Assembly: GCF_900111895.1 (NCBI RefSeq)
Contig: NZ_FOKB01000001.1
Span: forward strand, 558,001-622,000
From: Pseudomonas simiae
GTDB lineage: Bacteria; Pseudomonadota; Gammaproteobacteria; Pseudomonadales; Pseudomonadaceae
Direction of reading: 5' to 3'
DNA: 64,000 nt
In this document: positions 50,951 to 60,098 of the stretch, one piece after another
Layout of the letters: each line of letters begins with the position of its first letter
How positions within the stretch are numbered: the stretch's first letter is position 1
Made by a program: the position numbers and the translations under genes
Notes under the pieces: model-generated
Database searches by the model: none
Seen by the model: the letters and a program-made list of their open reading frames with translations, nothing else
Told to the model about the DNA's origin: nothing

Positions 50951-51391
50951 ATGACGTTCTTCATTTTCCTGCTCGCCTGCGCCGCCGCTGCCAGTACCGG
51001 CATGCTCTTTAAACCCGGTGCCTGGTACGAATCCCTGGTCAAACCCAGCTTCACCCCGCCCAATTGGCTGTTCCCGGTGGCGTGGACGCTCATCTACCTG
51101 CTGCTGGCCTGGGCCGGCTATCGCCTGAGCCTGATGCCTGGCAGCCAAACCGTGTTGGCGCTGTGGGCGGCGCAGATTGCGTTGAACACCTTGTGGACGC
51201 CGGTGTTCTTCGGTGCTCATCGCCTCCTGGCCGGGATGGTGATTCTGGCGGTGCTGTGGCTGACCGTCGCGGCGATGGTGGTGTTGGCGGTGCAGTTGGA
51301 CCTGATCACCGGCTTGATCCTGTTCCCGTACCTGGCGTGGCTGTGCGTGGCGGCGGCGCTGAACTTCTCGATCCTGCGGAACAATCGCTGA
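50951..51391 (+). CDS. tspO: TspO/MBR-family tryptophan-rich sensory protein
   Basis: A 146-residue five-helix membrane protein of the TspO/peripheral benzodiazepine receptor family. The family blocks are WYESLVKPSFTPPNWLFPVA and WTLIYLLLAWAGYRL, then WAAQIALNTLWTPVFFGAHR. TspO binds porphyrins and is linked to stress and tetrapyrrole handling. AAGGA is 6 bases before the ATG. Its TGA overlaps the ATG of the downstream esterase gene, so both are coupled. Confidence 0.9.
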   Translation: MTFFIFLLACAAAASTGMLFKPGAWYESLVKPSFTPPNWLFPVAWTLIYLLLAWAGYRLSLMPGSQTVLALWAAQIALNTLWTPVFFGAHRLLAGMVILAVLWLTVAAMVVLAVQLDLITGLILFPYLAWLCVAAALNFSILRNNR

Positions 51392-52317
51392 TGGCTTATC
51401 AACCCTGGCCCGCCAGTGAGACAGAACGGGTCGAGATGCGCCGCTTCAATCAAAAGCTCGCCTGGTTGCCGCGCTTCAAGATCCGTAATCGGGTCACGCC
51501 GCGTTTGATCCAGGCGCTGTTGCGGGTCAGTCAAAAGATCAAGAAAGCCCCTCTGGCTGAAACCCACTGCGCCGACTCAGTGCCCGTGCGCATCCTGCGC
51601 CCAAGGGGCAAGCCCAAAGGCGTGGTGCTGGATATCCACGGCGGCGGCTGGGTGATCGGCAACGCGCAGATGGATGACGACCTCAACCTGGGCCTGGTCA
51701 ATGCCTGCGACGTGGCAGTGGTGTCGGTGGATTATCGGCTGGCGATCGACACACCGATCGAGGGCCTGATGGACGACTGCCTGGCGGCGGCGCGTTGGCT
51801 GCTCACCACCGAGGAATTTGCCGACCTGCCGGTGATCGTCGTCGGCGAATCGGCCGGTGGTCATTTGGCCGCGGCGACCTTACTGGGGTTGAAGCAATGG
51901 CCGGCGTTGCTCCAGCGGGTGAGCGGCGCGATGTTGTATTACGGCGTTTATGACCTGACCGGCACACCCAGTGTGCGCATGGCAGGGCCGGACACCTTAT
52001 TGCTGGACGGGCCGGGCATGGTCGAGGCGCTGCGCATGCTCACGCCGGGGTTGAGCGATGACATGCGTCGGCAGCCGCCGTTGTCACCGTTGTATGGCGA
52101 CTTTGAAGGCCTGCCCCCGGCGTTGATGTTTGTGGGTGAACTGGACCCGTTGAAGGATGACACGCTGTTGATCGCTGAACGGTGGCCGGGGGCAGAAGCG
52201 CATTTGTTGCCGGAGGCGGCGCATGGCTTTATTCATTTTCCGGTGGCAATGGGGGCGAGTGTGCTTGCCTATAGTCGCCAGTGGATAAGGCATCGTGTGA
52301 ATGGGCCTGGAACTTAA
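51391..52317 (+). CDS. Alpha/beta hydrolase, hormone-sensitive-lipase type esterase
   Basis: A 308-residue esterase with the HSL-family oxyanion motif HGGGW (residues 83-87) and nucleophile elbow GESAGG (Ser154). The acid lies in ELDPLKDD and the final His in AAHGFIHF. These enzymes hydrolyse short-chain acyl esters. The ATG overlaps the tspO stop (TGATG). No signal peptide; it is cytoplasmic. Confidence 0.9.
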   Translation: MAYQPWPASETERVEMRRFNQKLAWLPRFKIRNRVTPRLIQALLRVSQKIKKAPLAETHCADSVPVRILRPRGKPKGVVLDIHGGGWVIGNAQMDDDLNLGLVNACDVAVVSVDYRLAIDTPIEGLMDDCLAAARWLLTTEEFADLPVIVVGESAGGHLAAATLLGLKQWPALLQRVSGAMLYYGVYDLTGTPSVRMAGPDTLLLDGPGMVEALRMLTPGLSDDMRRQPPLSPLYGDFEGLPPALMFVGELDPLKDDTLLIAERWPGAEAHLLPEAAHGFIHFPVAMGASVLAYSRQWIRHRVNGPGT

Positions 52318-52367
52318 AAGTTGATCGGTTGGTCAGGTTGTTCATCTTCCATAACAAGGGTTCCCCT

Positions 52368-52592
52368 ATGCGCGAATACACCCTCAACTACCTGTTCAAC
52401 GACGAACCGCGGACCCACGTGTTCGCACTCCAGCAACCCCAACTGCCGGTGCATGAAGCGGCGTTGCACTTGCTGCAGTTGCATTTCGGCGATGCGGAAA
52501 ATGGTTTGATCCTGCCGCCTGCGGATGCGACGCCGGATGAAATTCTGCAGCAGGCACAGGTGATGGGGATTACGCAGATCGAGGTTGCATGA
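52368..52592 (+). CDS. Small conserved-looking hypothetical protein
   Basis: A 74-residue protein, MREYTLNYLFNDEPRTHVFA with an acidic, mixed alpha/beta remainder ending in GITQIEVA. AAGGG lies 8 bases before the ATG. Its stop overlaps the ATG of the GNAT gene by 4 bases, which supports it as a real gene. I do not know a function. Confidence 0.7.
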   Translation: MREYTLNYLFNDEPRTHVFALQQPQLPVHEAALHLLQLHFGDAENGLILPPADATPDEILQQAQVMGITQIEVA

Positions 52593-53086
52593 GCCCAAGG
52601 CCGAGTATTCAGGCAGTCACAGCGGCGGATATCCCTGAGGTCATGAGGTTCGTGCTGCGCGCCCGCGCCGAGCTTTTCCCCACGCTCAGCGCGACGGGAG
52701 TGCCGGCGGACCTGGCGCATTTCGAGGCGACCTACCTGCAGGGCGATGGGCATTTTCTTGTTGCTCGCGATGAGGGCCAGATCGTCGCTGGCATCGGCTA
52801 TCTGCCCTATGACGGGCGTTTCCCGCAGTTGAATTACCAGGGCCGCAAGACCGTGGAGGTGGTGCGCCTGTTTGTGCTGCCGGCGTTTCGCCGCTGTGGT
52901 CTGGCGGGCGAGTTGTACCGTGCGCTGGAGGTGCAAGCTAAAGAGGATCGGGTCGCGGTGATGTACCTGCACACCCATCCGTTTTTACCGGGGGCGATTG
53001 ATTTTTGGCTTCGACAGGGGTTCGAGGTAGTGGATGTGGACGCGGACCCGGTGTGGCGCACGACGCATATGCAACGCGCCCTCTAA
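52589..53086 (+). CDS. GNAT-family N-acetyltransferase
   Basis: A 165-residue GNAT protein. The acetyl-CoA-binding region is VVRLFVLPAFRRCGLAGELY near residues 90-109 (motif A), followed by AVMYLHTHPFLPGAIDFWLR and a C-terminal strand GFEVVDVD. Its substrate is unknown. It is coupled to the preceding small gene by a 4-base overlap and converges on the ABC ATPase gene. Confidence 0.88.
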   Translation: MSPRPSIQAVTAADIPEVMRFVLRARAELFPTLSATGVPADLAHFEATYLQGDGHFLVARDEGQIVAGIGYLPYDGRFPQLNYQGRKTVEVVRLFVLPAFRRCGLAGELYRALEVQAKEDRVAVMYLHTHPFLPGAIDFWLRQGFEVVDVDADPVWRTTHMQRAL

Positions 53087-53107
53087 CACAACAGTTGAAT
53101 GCCCTGA

Positions 53108-53872
53108 TCAGTTCGGGCGCAAGCGCAGTATCTGCGACCCATCGAACGGGTCCGTCAGGTAGTGCGCCTGCACCCCAAACGTCTCCTGCAAACGCTGCGG
53201 CGTCAGGACCTCCAGTGGTTTACCCAGCGCCACCAACCGCCCGTGATCCAGCACCGCCAGCCGATCACAGGTCAACGCTTGATTCAGATCATGCAGGGCA
53301 ATCAAGGTGGTGACGGGCAACCCTTGCACGCCCTGCAAAATGCCGAGCTGATGCTGGATATCCAGGTGATTGGTCGGCTCATCCAGCAACAGGATCTGCG
53401 GCCGCTGCGCCAACGCACGGGCGATGTGCACGCGTTGGCGTTCACCGCCCGAGAGGCTGCGCCAGGCGCGATGGCTCAAGTGGGTGGCGTCGACGTCACG
53501 CAAGGCCTGATTGACGATGGCGTCGTCTTCGCCGGACCACGGGCTCAGCGCTGACAACCATGGAGTGCGGCCCAGCGCCACCGCGTCGAACACGCGGATG
53601 GCGTCGTCGGTGTCGGCCTGCTGTTCCACCACCGCCAGCTGCTGCGCGATGGCGCGGCGCGACAGCTTGCCCAGGCGTTGGCCGCCCAGTAAGACTTCGC
53701 CGGACGCCGGCGTGCGCAGCCCGGCGAGCAGCTTGAGCAAGGTGGATTTGCCGGAGCCGTTCGGCCCGACGATGCCGAGGGTTTCGCCCGGCTGCACGTC
53801 CAGATGGATATCGCGCAGCAACTGCGCTTCACGCACCTTGAAGCCCAACCCTCTGCAGCTCAGTACTGTCAT
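53108..53872 (-). CDS. Cobalamin-type ABC transporter ATPase (BtuD/FecE-like)
   Basis: A 254-residue ABC ATPase. Walker A is GIVGPNGSGKSTLLKLLAG (near residue 34), the signature LSGGERQRVHIARAL, Walker B ILLLDEPTNHLD and the switch His in IALHDLNQAL. It belongs to the iron-siderophore/B12 group (FecE/BtuD/HmuV). It is third in the operon, its ATG overlapping the permease stop, under a cobalamin riboswitch, so B12 or a corrinoid precursor is the likely cargo. Confidence 0.9.
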   Translation of the reverse strand: MTVLSCRGLGFKVREAQLLRDIHLDVQPGETLGIVGPNGSGKSTLLKLLAGLRTPASGEVLLGGQRLGKLSRRAIAQQLAVVEQQADTDDAIRVFDAVALGRTPWLSALSPWSGEDDAIVNQALRDVDATHLSHRAWRSLSGGERQRVHIARALAQRPQILLLDEPTNHLDIQHQLGILQGVQGLPVTTLIALHDLNQALTCDRLAVLDHGRLVALGKPLEVLTPQRLQETFGVQAHYLTDPFDGSQILRLRPN

Positions 53873-54873
53873 CGCGCATTCCTCCGGCCAATGAGGATCA
53901 GCGCAAACACCGGCGCGCCGACCAGCGCCGTGACCACGCCGACCGGAATCACCTGGCCTTTGATCAAGGTGCGCGACAGTACATCGGCTGCAATCAAGAA
54001 CAACGCGCCGCCCAACGCACTGGCCGGCAGCAAGCGCGAGTGCCCGGTGCCGAGCAGCAGGCGCACGGCGTGGGGGATTACCAATCCGACAAAGCCGATG
54101 GAGCCAACAATCGACACCATCACCGCCGTCACCAGGGCCGCGCAGCCCACCAGCACAAATTGCACCCGGCGCACCGGAATGCCGAGGGACGCTGCCGAGT
54201 CGCTGCCGAAGGTAAACGCATCCAACGCACGGCGGTGCCACAGGCACACCGCCAAGCCTGCGACGGCCACCGGCACCGCTAACCACACCGAGGGCCAGCG
54301 CACACCACTGAGGTTGCCGAGCAGCCAGAACAGGATGCCGCGCGCCTGTTCGGAACTGGCGGATTTGGTGATCAGGAAGGCGGTGAGCGCATTGAACAAC
54401 TGCGAGCCGGCAATGCCCGCCAGAATGATCTGGCCGGTGCCGCTGGCCGAACCGCTGGCGCGCGCGAGCAGGATCACCAGCGCAAACGCCGCCATGGCGC
54501 CAACAAACGCGCCCGCCGACAACGAAATCAACCCGCCGCCCACGCCGATCAACGCCACCAGCACCGCGCCAGTCGAAGCGCCGGCACTGATGCCCAGCAG
54601 GTAGGGATCGGCCAGTGGGTTGCGCAACAGCGATTGCAGGATCACCCCGCACGTCGCCAGCCCGGCGCCACACGCAGCGGCGACCAGGGCGCGGGTGAGG
54701 CGGTAGTTCCACACCACGCCTTCGTCGATGGGGTCAAGCACGTAGCTGGCCGCCCACAGTTTGTTGGCGAGCACCTGGAGCACGACTTGCGGCGAGATGG
54801 CGGTTTCGCCGATCGCCACCCCCGCGAGTAGGGCGGCTAATAGCAGGGCCAGGGCGAGTAGGGTGCGCGTCAT
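53869..54873 (-). CDS. Cobalamin-type ABC transporter permease (FecCD/BtuC family)
   Basis: A 334-residue FecCD-family permease with about ten helices. Blocks include NYRLTRALVAAACGAGLATC, LLRNPLADPYLLGISAGAS, the coupling GSIGFVGLVIPHAVRLLLGT and GHSRLLPASALGGALFLIAA. It overlaps the ATPase by 4 bases and the binding protein by 4 bases (ATGA), a fully coupled operon. Confidence 0.92.
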   Translation of the reverse strand: MTRTLLALALLLAALLAGVAIGETAISPQVVLQVLANKLWAASYVLDPIDEGVVWNYRLTRALVAAACGAGLATCGVILQSLLRNPLADPYLLGISAGASTGAVLVALIGVGGGLISLSAGAFVGAMAAFALVILLARASGSASGTGQIILAGIAGSQLFNALTAFLITKSASSEQARGILFWLLGNLSGVRWPSVWLAVPVAVAGLAVCLWHRRALDAFTFGSDSAASLGIPVRRVQFVLVGCAALVTAVMVSIVGSIGFVGLVIPHAVRLLLGTGHSRLLPASALGGALFLIAADVLSRTLIKGQVIPVGVVTALVGAPVFALILIGRRNAR

Positions 54874-55880
54874 TTGGGCAGGTCGTAGCCGTCGATGGCC
54901 GTGGCCAGTTGCTCAAGCCCGTCGAACGTGCGGATGCTGGCCTGCAGCGCCAGGGCATCGAGGATGATGATGCGGTTGTTTTTCACCGCGTCCATGTTGC
55001 GAGTCACGGGATCGCTGCGCAGGAAGGCCAGTTTCTTTTCATGGTCGTCGGCGGGGTAGCGGCGGCGGTCCATGCGTGCGATCACCAGAAAGGTCGGGTT
55101 GGCCTTGGCGAGGGTTTCCCAGCCGACGGCGGGCCATTCTTCATCGGATTGCACCACGTTGTGCAGACCGAGGGTTTCCAGCATGAACTCTGGAATGCCC
55201 TTGTGGCCGGCCACGTAAGGATCGCTGGCCATCTCGGAACTGGAGAACCACACCAAGGCACTGGCTTGCTTGAGGCCTTTGCTTTGCACGGTGGCAACAG
55301 ATTTGGCCAAGCGTACCTTGAGGTCGTCGTTCAACTGTTGGCCGCGCGCCTGTACGTCGAAGATCTCGGCGAGTTGGCTGATGCTTTTATAGATCGTCTC
55401 GATTCGGAACGGCTCCAGCCGTGTGCCGTCGGCGCCTACCAGGTTGTCCTTGCCTTCGCAGTCGGAGGGCAGCAGGTAAGTGGGGATCTTCAGTTCATGG
55501 AATTGCTCGCGGGTGCCGACCACGCCCTGGGGCCCGACCACCCACTCCAGCTCGGCGGCCACCAGCTGCGGGCGCTTGGCGATCACGGCTTCAAAGCTCG
55601 GCTCATTGTTGGCTAGCCGCTCGATGCCGTCGTTCTGCACCTTGTACTGCGGCAGTACGCTGTTGAACCACAGTGAGGTGCCGACCACTTTGTCGCCCAC
55701 GCCCAATGCGTAGAGCATCTCGGTGGCCGCCTGGCCGATGGTCACGCTGCGGGCGGGGGCTTGCTGGAAGGTCAGGCGACTGCCGCAGTTTTCCACGGTC
55801 AGTGGGTAGTGGGTGGGCGCGGCTTGGGCGAGGGCACAGAAGCCCAGGCCGGTGAGCAGGGCGGTAACGCGTGGCAGCAT
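54870..55880 (-). CDS. Cobalamin/corrinoid ABC binding protein (BtuF-like)
   Basis: A 336-residue class III binding protein of the BtuF/FepB type. The signal peptide is MLPRVTALLTGLGFCALAQA. The mature part shows SVTIGQAATEMLYALGVGDKV and long helix-linked lobes with VIAKRPQLVAAE. It is first in the operon. Translation is probably controlled by the riboswitch upstream; a hairpin overlaps its Shine-Dalgarno GGAG. A longer in-frame reading would run into the riboswitch and is rejected. Confidence 0.9.
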   Translation of the reverse strand: MLPRVTALLTGLGFCALAQAAPTHYPLTVENCGSRLTFQQAPARSVTIGQAATEMLYALGVGDKVVGTSLWFNSVLPQYKVQNDGIERLANNEPSFEAVIAKRPQLVAAELEWVVGPQGVVGTREQFHELKIPTYLLPSDCEGKDNLVGADGTRLEPFRIETIYKSISQLAEIFDVQARGQQLNDDLKVRLAKSVATVQSKGLKQASALVWFSSSEMASDPYVAGHKGIPEFMLETLGLHNVVQSDEEWPAVGWETLAKANPTFLVIARMDRRRYPADDHEKKLAFLRSDPVTRNMDAVKNNRIIILDALALQASIRTFDGLEQLATAIDGYDLPK

Positions 55881-55888
55881 GGGGCAAT

Positions 55889-55916
55889 CTCCGAATGAAC
55901 CGTACGTGCCATTCGG
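55889..55916 (-). promoter_or_regulatory. Ribosome-binding-site hairpin of the cobalamin riboswitch
   Basis: On the minus strand CCGAATG pairs with CATTCGG (plus-strand positions 55910-55916 and 55891-55897). The 3' arm runs into the GGAG Shine-Dalgarno at 55889-55892, 8 bases before the ATG. This is the likely expression platform, blocking translation when B12 is bound. Confidence 0.55.
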
Positions 55917-55995
55917 AAATACACCCTTAAGCGCTGCACTAGAAAAACAGGCAAGAATGTCCTTCCCGGACACCCCGCCGGTTGGTAATTGAGCT

Positions 55996-56172
55996 TGGGC
56001 CGGCAGGTCTCCTGACTGATGCGTCGTCGCCAGGCTCCGGCCTTCCCGGACAAGGTCCAGTGGCATCAGGGAGCAGGCTCAGCACCTACAGTTGCGGGGG
56101 CAGTTCCGATTGGCGAGGGTGTACCGCGCTTCGGATTCCCTATTAGTCCCGTTTGGGAACCGGCGCGGTATG
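55996..56172 (-). promoter_or_regulatory. Cobalamin riboswitch
   Basis: Read on the minus strand, the leader opens with ACCGCGCCGGTTCCC. It then carries GGGAATCCG, AACTGCCCCCGCAACTGTA, GATGCCACTGG and ending AGTCAGGAGACCTGCC, which are the conserved blocks of the adenosylcobalamin riboswitch including the B12 box. It sits 116 bases before the binding-protein start and should switch off the operon when B12 is plentiful. Confidence 0.93.
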
Positions 56173-56215
56173 GTAGTTGATTAGGGCGGGGCGATATAGC
56201 CCGAGGCACGCCCGG

Positions 56216-57142
56216 TCAGAGACGAATGTCTTCAGGCCCCTGTATCAGCGCTTCAATCCGCGTGCCGGTGGCGCGTTCTTCGTTGCTGAAGCCGTCGTAG
56301 TCGGCCAGGTTGGCGAAACGCAGGCCGGTGAGGCGTTCTATCTGAATCACGCTGCGCTGGTAGGTCCTGAGCTGGCCGAACACCAGGTCGAGCTGGCCCA
56401 GCTCGCGGCTCTGGTCGATCATGTAGGCGCTGGCCGAAGGCTTGCCGTCATCGCTGAGGTAGGCGACCACTTTCCAGAACGCCTTGGGGATCTGGACGCC
56501 CCGGTACACCCGGTCGTCGTCGGCGAACACCGGGCCGGTGAACACGGTGGCTCGGGCTTTCCAGCGCTGGGTGTTGTCGAGGATGTAGTCTTCGAGCTCC
56601 AGCCACGTTTTCTGGTTGAACCCGCTCATCTGCGGTGAACAGTTTGTGAAATGGAAGGTGTCGAAGTTGGCGGTTTGCGCCGCGTCGCCCCAGTTGGGGT
56701 CTTGTCGGCGCACCAGGTGGCCGCGATCCAGGCCGTTGCTGGCATACAGTGCTTCGCCCACCTGCGCATCAATGGGCAGGCGTCCGTCGTAGGCCCAGGT
56801 GTCGTTGCTGCGAATGATGTCCATATGCTGCCCGCCATCGATGTTGACGCCCACATACAGCGCGAGCCGCTTCGAGCGTGACATCGTTATCGAGAAGTGC
56901 GTGTAGTCCAGGCGCTTCTGGACATCGCCGGCCAAGGTCTCTTCAACCGTAGGCCAGGGCACCCCGAAGCTGCCGAGAAAGTCCTCAGCGTAGCCGCGTC
57001 GGTCCTTCAAGTCGTTGGCCGAGGTGACGCGGGGCGTCGCGGCTCGTGCCTCCAGCAATGTGGGGCTCGGTGCGATCAATGGGCGCAGGTCAGCGAGCCT
57101 GGGGCGGTATGAAAGGTCGATTTTGGCTTTACGTGCGGGCAT
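56216..57142 (-). CDS. DNA/RNA non-specific endonuclease, leaderless
   Basis: A 308-residue nuclease. The catalytic DRGHLVRR is at residues 139-146 with His142 as base, and Mg-site NCSPQMSGFNQKTW begins at Asn167. No signal peptide is visible at MPARKAKIDLSYRPRLADL, unlike the nuclease at 6699-7493. The extended N-terminus of about 65 residues may serve targeting. It is divergent from the protealysin gene, also leaderless. An exported route through a secretion system, or release on lysis, is possible. Confidence 0.85.
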   Translation of the reverse strand: MPARKAKIDLSYRPRLADLRPLIAPSPTLLEARAATPRVTSANDLKDRRGYAEDFLGSFGVPWPTVEETLAGDVQKRLDYTHFSITMSRSKRLALYVGVNIDGGQHMDIIRSNDTWAYDGRLPIDAQVGEALYASNGLDRGHLVRRQDPNWGDAAQTANFDTFHFTNCSPQMSGFNQKTWLELEDYILDNTQRWKARATVFTGPVFADDDRVYRGVQIPKAFWKVVAYLSDDGKPSASAYMIDQSRELGQLDLVFGQLRTYQRSVIQIERLTGLRFANLADYDGFSNEERATGTRIEALIQGPEDIRL

Positions 57143-57270
57143 CGGTCAGTCCTCCTTGGATAAACACGACTGCAACATAGGTTAATGACAATTGATGACA
57201 CGCGATAACCCCTGGAGGCTATCCTGAATCGATGACCCGGACGTTGTTACCTGCCAAATGGAGCCAGCCA

Positions 57271-58335
57271 ATGTGTGTTCGCCAGCCGAATCGTAATCCG
57301 ATTTTCTGCCTGATCCCGCCCTATATGCTCGACCAGATCGCGCGCAACGGGGACAAAGCGCAACGGGAGGTCGCGTTGCGCACCCGCGCCAAGGACACAA
57401 CGTTCCGCTCGCTACGGATGGTCGCCGTGCCTGCCAAGGGACCGGCGCATATGGCCCTGGCCATGGGGGCCGATAAACGCCGCTCGATCTACAGCGCCGA
57501 GGGCGCCGACAGCCTGCCGGGCACGCTGGTGCGTGGCGAGGGGCAGCCCGCCAGTGGTGATGCGGCGGTGGACGAGGCCTATGATGGCTTGGGCGCCACC
57601 TTCGATTTTTTCGACGAGGTCTTCGATCGCAACTCCATCGACGATGCCGGGATGGCGCTGGACGCCACTGTGCACTTTGGCCAGAACTACAACAATGCGT
57701 TCTGGAACTCGACCCAGATGGTGTTCGGGGATGGAGACGGGCAGTTGTTCAACCGCTTTACGGTGGCCCTCGACGTGATTGGCCATGAGTTGGCCCACGG
57801 CGTCACCGAGGACGAGGCCAAACTGATGTATTTCAACCAGTCCGGGGCGTTGAATGAATCGCTGTCGGACGTGTTCGGTTCGCTGATCAAGCAGTATGCG
57901 TTGAAGCAACGTGCGGAAGACGCCGATTGGTTGATCGGCAAAGGGCTGTTCACCCAAAAGATCAAAGGCACCGCCCTGCGCTCGATGAAAGCCCCCGGCA
58001 CGGCGTTTGACGACAAACTGCTGGGCAAGGACCCCCAGCCCGGGCACATGGATGATTTTGTGCAGACCTACGAGGACAATGGCGGGGTGCATATCAACTC
58101 CGGCATTCCCAACCATGCGTTCTACCAGGTGGCGACCATACTGGGCGGGTTCGCCTGGGAGCGCGCCGGGCGCATCTGGTATGACGCGCTGCGTGATGCG
58201 CGGCTGCGGCCCAACTCGGGTTTCCTGCGCTTTGCGCGCATTACTTACGATATTGCAGGCCGACTCTACGGCGCTAACAAGGACGAACAGAAAGCGGTCA
58301 AGGACGGTTGGAAGGCGGTCGGCATTGCTGTCTGA
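57271..58335 (+). CDS. Protealysin-like M4 metalloprotease
   Basis: A 354-residue thermolysin-family peptidase. A short propeptide begins with NPIFCLIPPYMLDQIARNG (the protealysin PPxxL-type motif). The zinc site is GHELAHG (His172, Glu173, His176) with the third ligand Glu196 in GALNESLSD, and DNGGVHINSGIPNHAF carries the catalytic His. It has no signal peptide, like protealysin and grimelysin, which act inside or leave by a non-classical route. GGAG precedes the ATG. Its inhibitor gene follows after 14 bases. Confidence 0.92.
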   Translation: MCVRQPNRNPIFCLIPPYMLDQIARNGDKAQREVALRTRAKDTTFRSLRMVAVPAKGPAHMALAMGADKRRSIYSAEGADSLPGTLVRGEGQPASGDAAVDEAYDGLGATFDFFDEVFDRNSIDDAGMALDATVHFGQNYNNAFWNSTQMVFGDGDGQLFNRFTVALDVIGHELAHGVTEDEAKLMYFNQSGALNESLSDVFGSLIKQYALKQRAEDADWLIGKGLFTQKIKGTALRSMKAPGTAFDDKLLGKDPQPGHMDDFVQTYEDNGGVHINSGIPNHAFYQVATILGGFAWERAGRIWYDALRDARLRPNSGFLRFARITYDIAGRLYGANKDEQKAVKDGWKAVGIAV

Positions 58336-58349
58336 CGAGAGGAACGGCC

Positions 58350-58655
58350 ATGCAAATTTCAATCAAGGAAAACGGCGGGCCCGGTTTTTTTCCGGGCCTG
58401 GCCAAGCCACAGACGGTGGAACTGGACACGCTGCCGGAGCAGGAACAACAGGAGCTGCGGCAGCTTGTCGAGGCTTGCGACTTCTTTCAACTGCCGCCCA
58501 GCAATGCGCCTGCCCCCGGTAATCCGGGCCAAGTGCATTACACCGTGACGGTAAAGGACGACGAGCGCGAGCACACCGTTTGCGTGCTCGCGCCGGTGAA
58601 GTCACAGGCGCTGGATGGGCTGGTGCAGTGCGTGCGACGGCATATTCGCTGTTGA
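58350..58655 (+). CDS. Emfourin, protein inhibitor of protealysin
   Basis: A 101-residue protein matching emfourin (M4in): the opening ISIKENGGPGFFPG and the block LDTLPEQEQQELRQLVEACD followed by FFQLPP, with a strand-rich end. Emfourins inhibit the M4 protease encoded beside them. The pair lies on one transcript with GAGAGGAA before the ATG, so protease and inhibitor are made together. Confidence 0.85.
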   Translation: MQISIKENGGPGFFPGLAKPQTVELDTLPEQEQQELRQLVEACDFFQLPPSNAPAPGNPGQVHYTVTVKDDEREHTVCVLAPVKSQALDGLVQCVRRHIRC

Positions 58656-58715
58656 GGCCGCTTTAGGTCTAGCGGGACGGTTCGACAGGCCCCCTTGCCA
58701 CCGATGTCGCTTGAT

Positions 58716-60098
58716 TTACTTGCGATCCAGCCACACCGTCTGGGCGTTGCAGAATTCCCGCACGCCGAAGTGCGATAGCTCGCGTCCGAAACCACTCTTT
58801 TTCACGCCACCAAATGCCACCCGAGGGTCGGAGACGCTGAAGGCGTTGATGAAGATGCCGCCGGTTTCCAGCTGATTGGCGATGTCCCGTGCCTTCGCGG
58901 AGTCGGTGGTGAAGATGCTGGCCGTGAGGCCAAACTCGCTGTCATTCGCCAGGGCCACCGCATGGTCGGCATCACGGGCGGTGATGATCGAGGCGACTGG
59001 GCCGAACAGTTCCTGTTTGAACGAGGTCATCTGGTCGGTGACGTCTGCCAGCACGGTCGGTTCGTAGTAGTTGCCGGCGCCGGGCACTTTGTGGCCGCCC
59101 AGCAGCAGGGTGGCGCCTTCTTCCAAGGTCGCCTGGACCTGGCCGTGCAGCTCGTCGCGCAGGTCGAAGCGTGCCATCGGGCCGATGTAGGTGGCGGCTG
59201 ACGTCGGGTCGCCCATCACCAGAGCGCGGCTGGCTTCCAGGAATTTGACGGTGAAAGCCTCCACCACACCTTCTTCGATGATCAGGCGCTTGGCGGCGGC
59301 GCAGACTTGGCCGCTGTTCTGGAAACGACCGATCAGCGCCGCTTGCACCGCGGCGTCGAGGTCGGCGTCGTTGAGTACGATGAACGGGTCGGACCCGCCC
59401 AGTTCCAGCACGCACTTTTTCAGCGCGGCGCCGGCCTGAGAGCCGATGGCGATGCCTGCACGTACGCTGCCGGTCAGGGTGACGGCGGCGATGCGCGGAT
59501 CGGCGATGGCCTTGGACACGCCGTCGTTGGTCACGTTGACCACTTCAAACAGACCTTCGGCGAAGCCGGCCTTCTGGAACGCTCGTTGGATCAGATAGGC
59601 ACTGCCCATCACGTTTGGCGCGTGTTTGAGCACGTAGGTATTGCCGGCCAGCATCGTCGGTACGGCGCCGCGCAGCACTTGCCACACCGGGAAGTTCCAC
59701 GGCATCACGGCGAAGATAGGGCCTAGCGGGCGGTATTCGATCTGCGCACTGCCGTTGTCCACCAGGGTCGGTTCCGGGGCGAGCATGGCCGGGCCGTGGG
59801 CGGCGTACCACTCGCTGAGTTGCGCGCACTTTTCGATTTCGGCACGGGCCTGGGCGATGGGTTTGCCCATTTCCAGGGTGATCATCTGCGCCATGTCTTC
59901 GGCTTGTTCGCGCAGGGCGCTGGCCAGGCTCAGCAGCAACTCGGCGCGCTGGCTGACCGGCTGACGGCGCCAGGCGCGGAAGGCGAGGGTGGAGCGGTCG
60001 AGGGCGGCGTCCAGTTGCTGCGCGGTTTCATACGGATAGCTGCCGACCGTTTCGCCGTTGGCCGGGTTGATCGAGAGGGCGTGGGTAGTCGCGTTCAT
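58716..60098 (-). CDS. sad: NAD(P)-dependent succinate-semialdehyde dehydrogenase-type aldehyde dehydrogenase
   Basis: A 460-residue ALDH. The cofactor site shows PLGPIFAVMPWNFPVWQVLR and TLTGSVRAGIAIGSQAG, the catalytic Glu is in LELGGSDPF, and the nucleophile Cys in SGQVCAAAKR. The RNSGQVCAAAKR form and the LEMGKPIAQARAEIEKCAQL block match the Sad/YneI group acting on succinate semialdehyde. It is divergent from a LysR gene. No GABA transaminase is adjacent. Confidence 0.88.
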   Translation of the reverse strand: MNATTHALSINPANGETVGSYPYETAQQLDAALDRSTLAFRAWRRQPVSQRAELLLSLASALREQAEDMAQMITLEMGKPIAQARAEIEKCAQLSEWYAAHGPAMLAPEPTLVDNGSAQIEYRPLGPIFAVMPWNFPVWQVLRGAVPTMLAGNTYVLKHAPNVMGSAYLIQRAFQKAGFAEGLFEVVNVTNDGVSKAIADPRIAAVTLTGSVRAGIAIGSQAGAALKKCVLELGGSDPFIVLNDADLDAAVQAALIGRFQNSGQVCAAAKRLIIEEGVVEAFTVKFLEASRALVMGDPTSAATYIGPMARFDLRDELHGQVQATLEEGATLLLGGHKVPGAGNYYEPTVLADVTDQMTSFKQELFGPVASIITARDADHAVALANDSEFGLTASIFTTDSAKARDIANQLETGGIFINAFSVSDPRVAFGGVKKSGFGRELSHFGVREFCNAQTVWLDRK

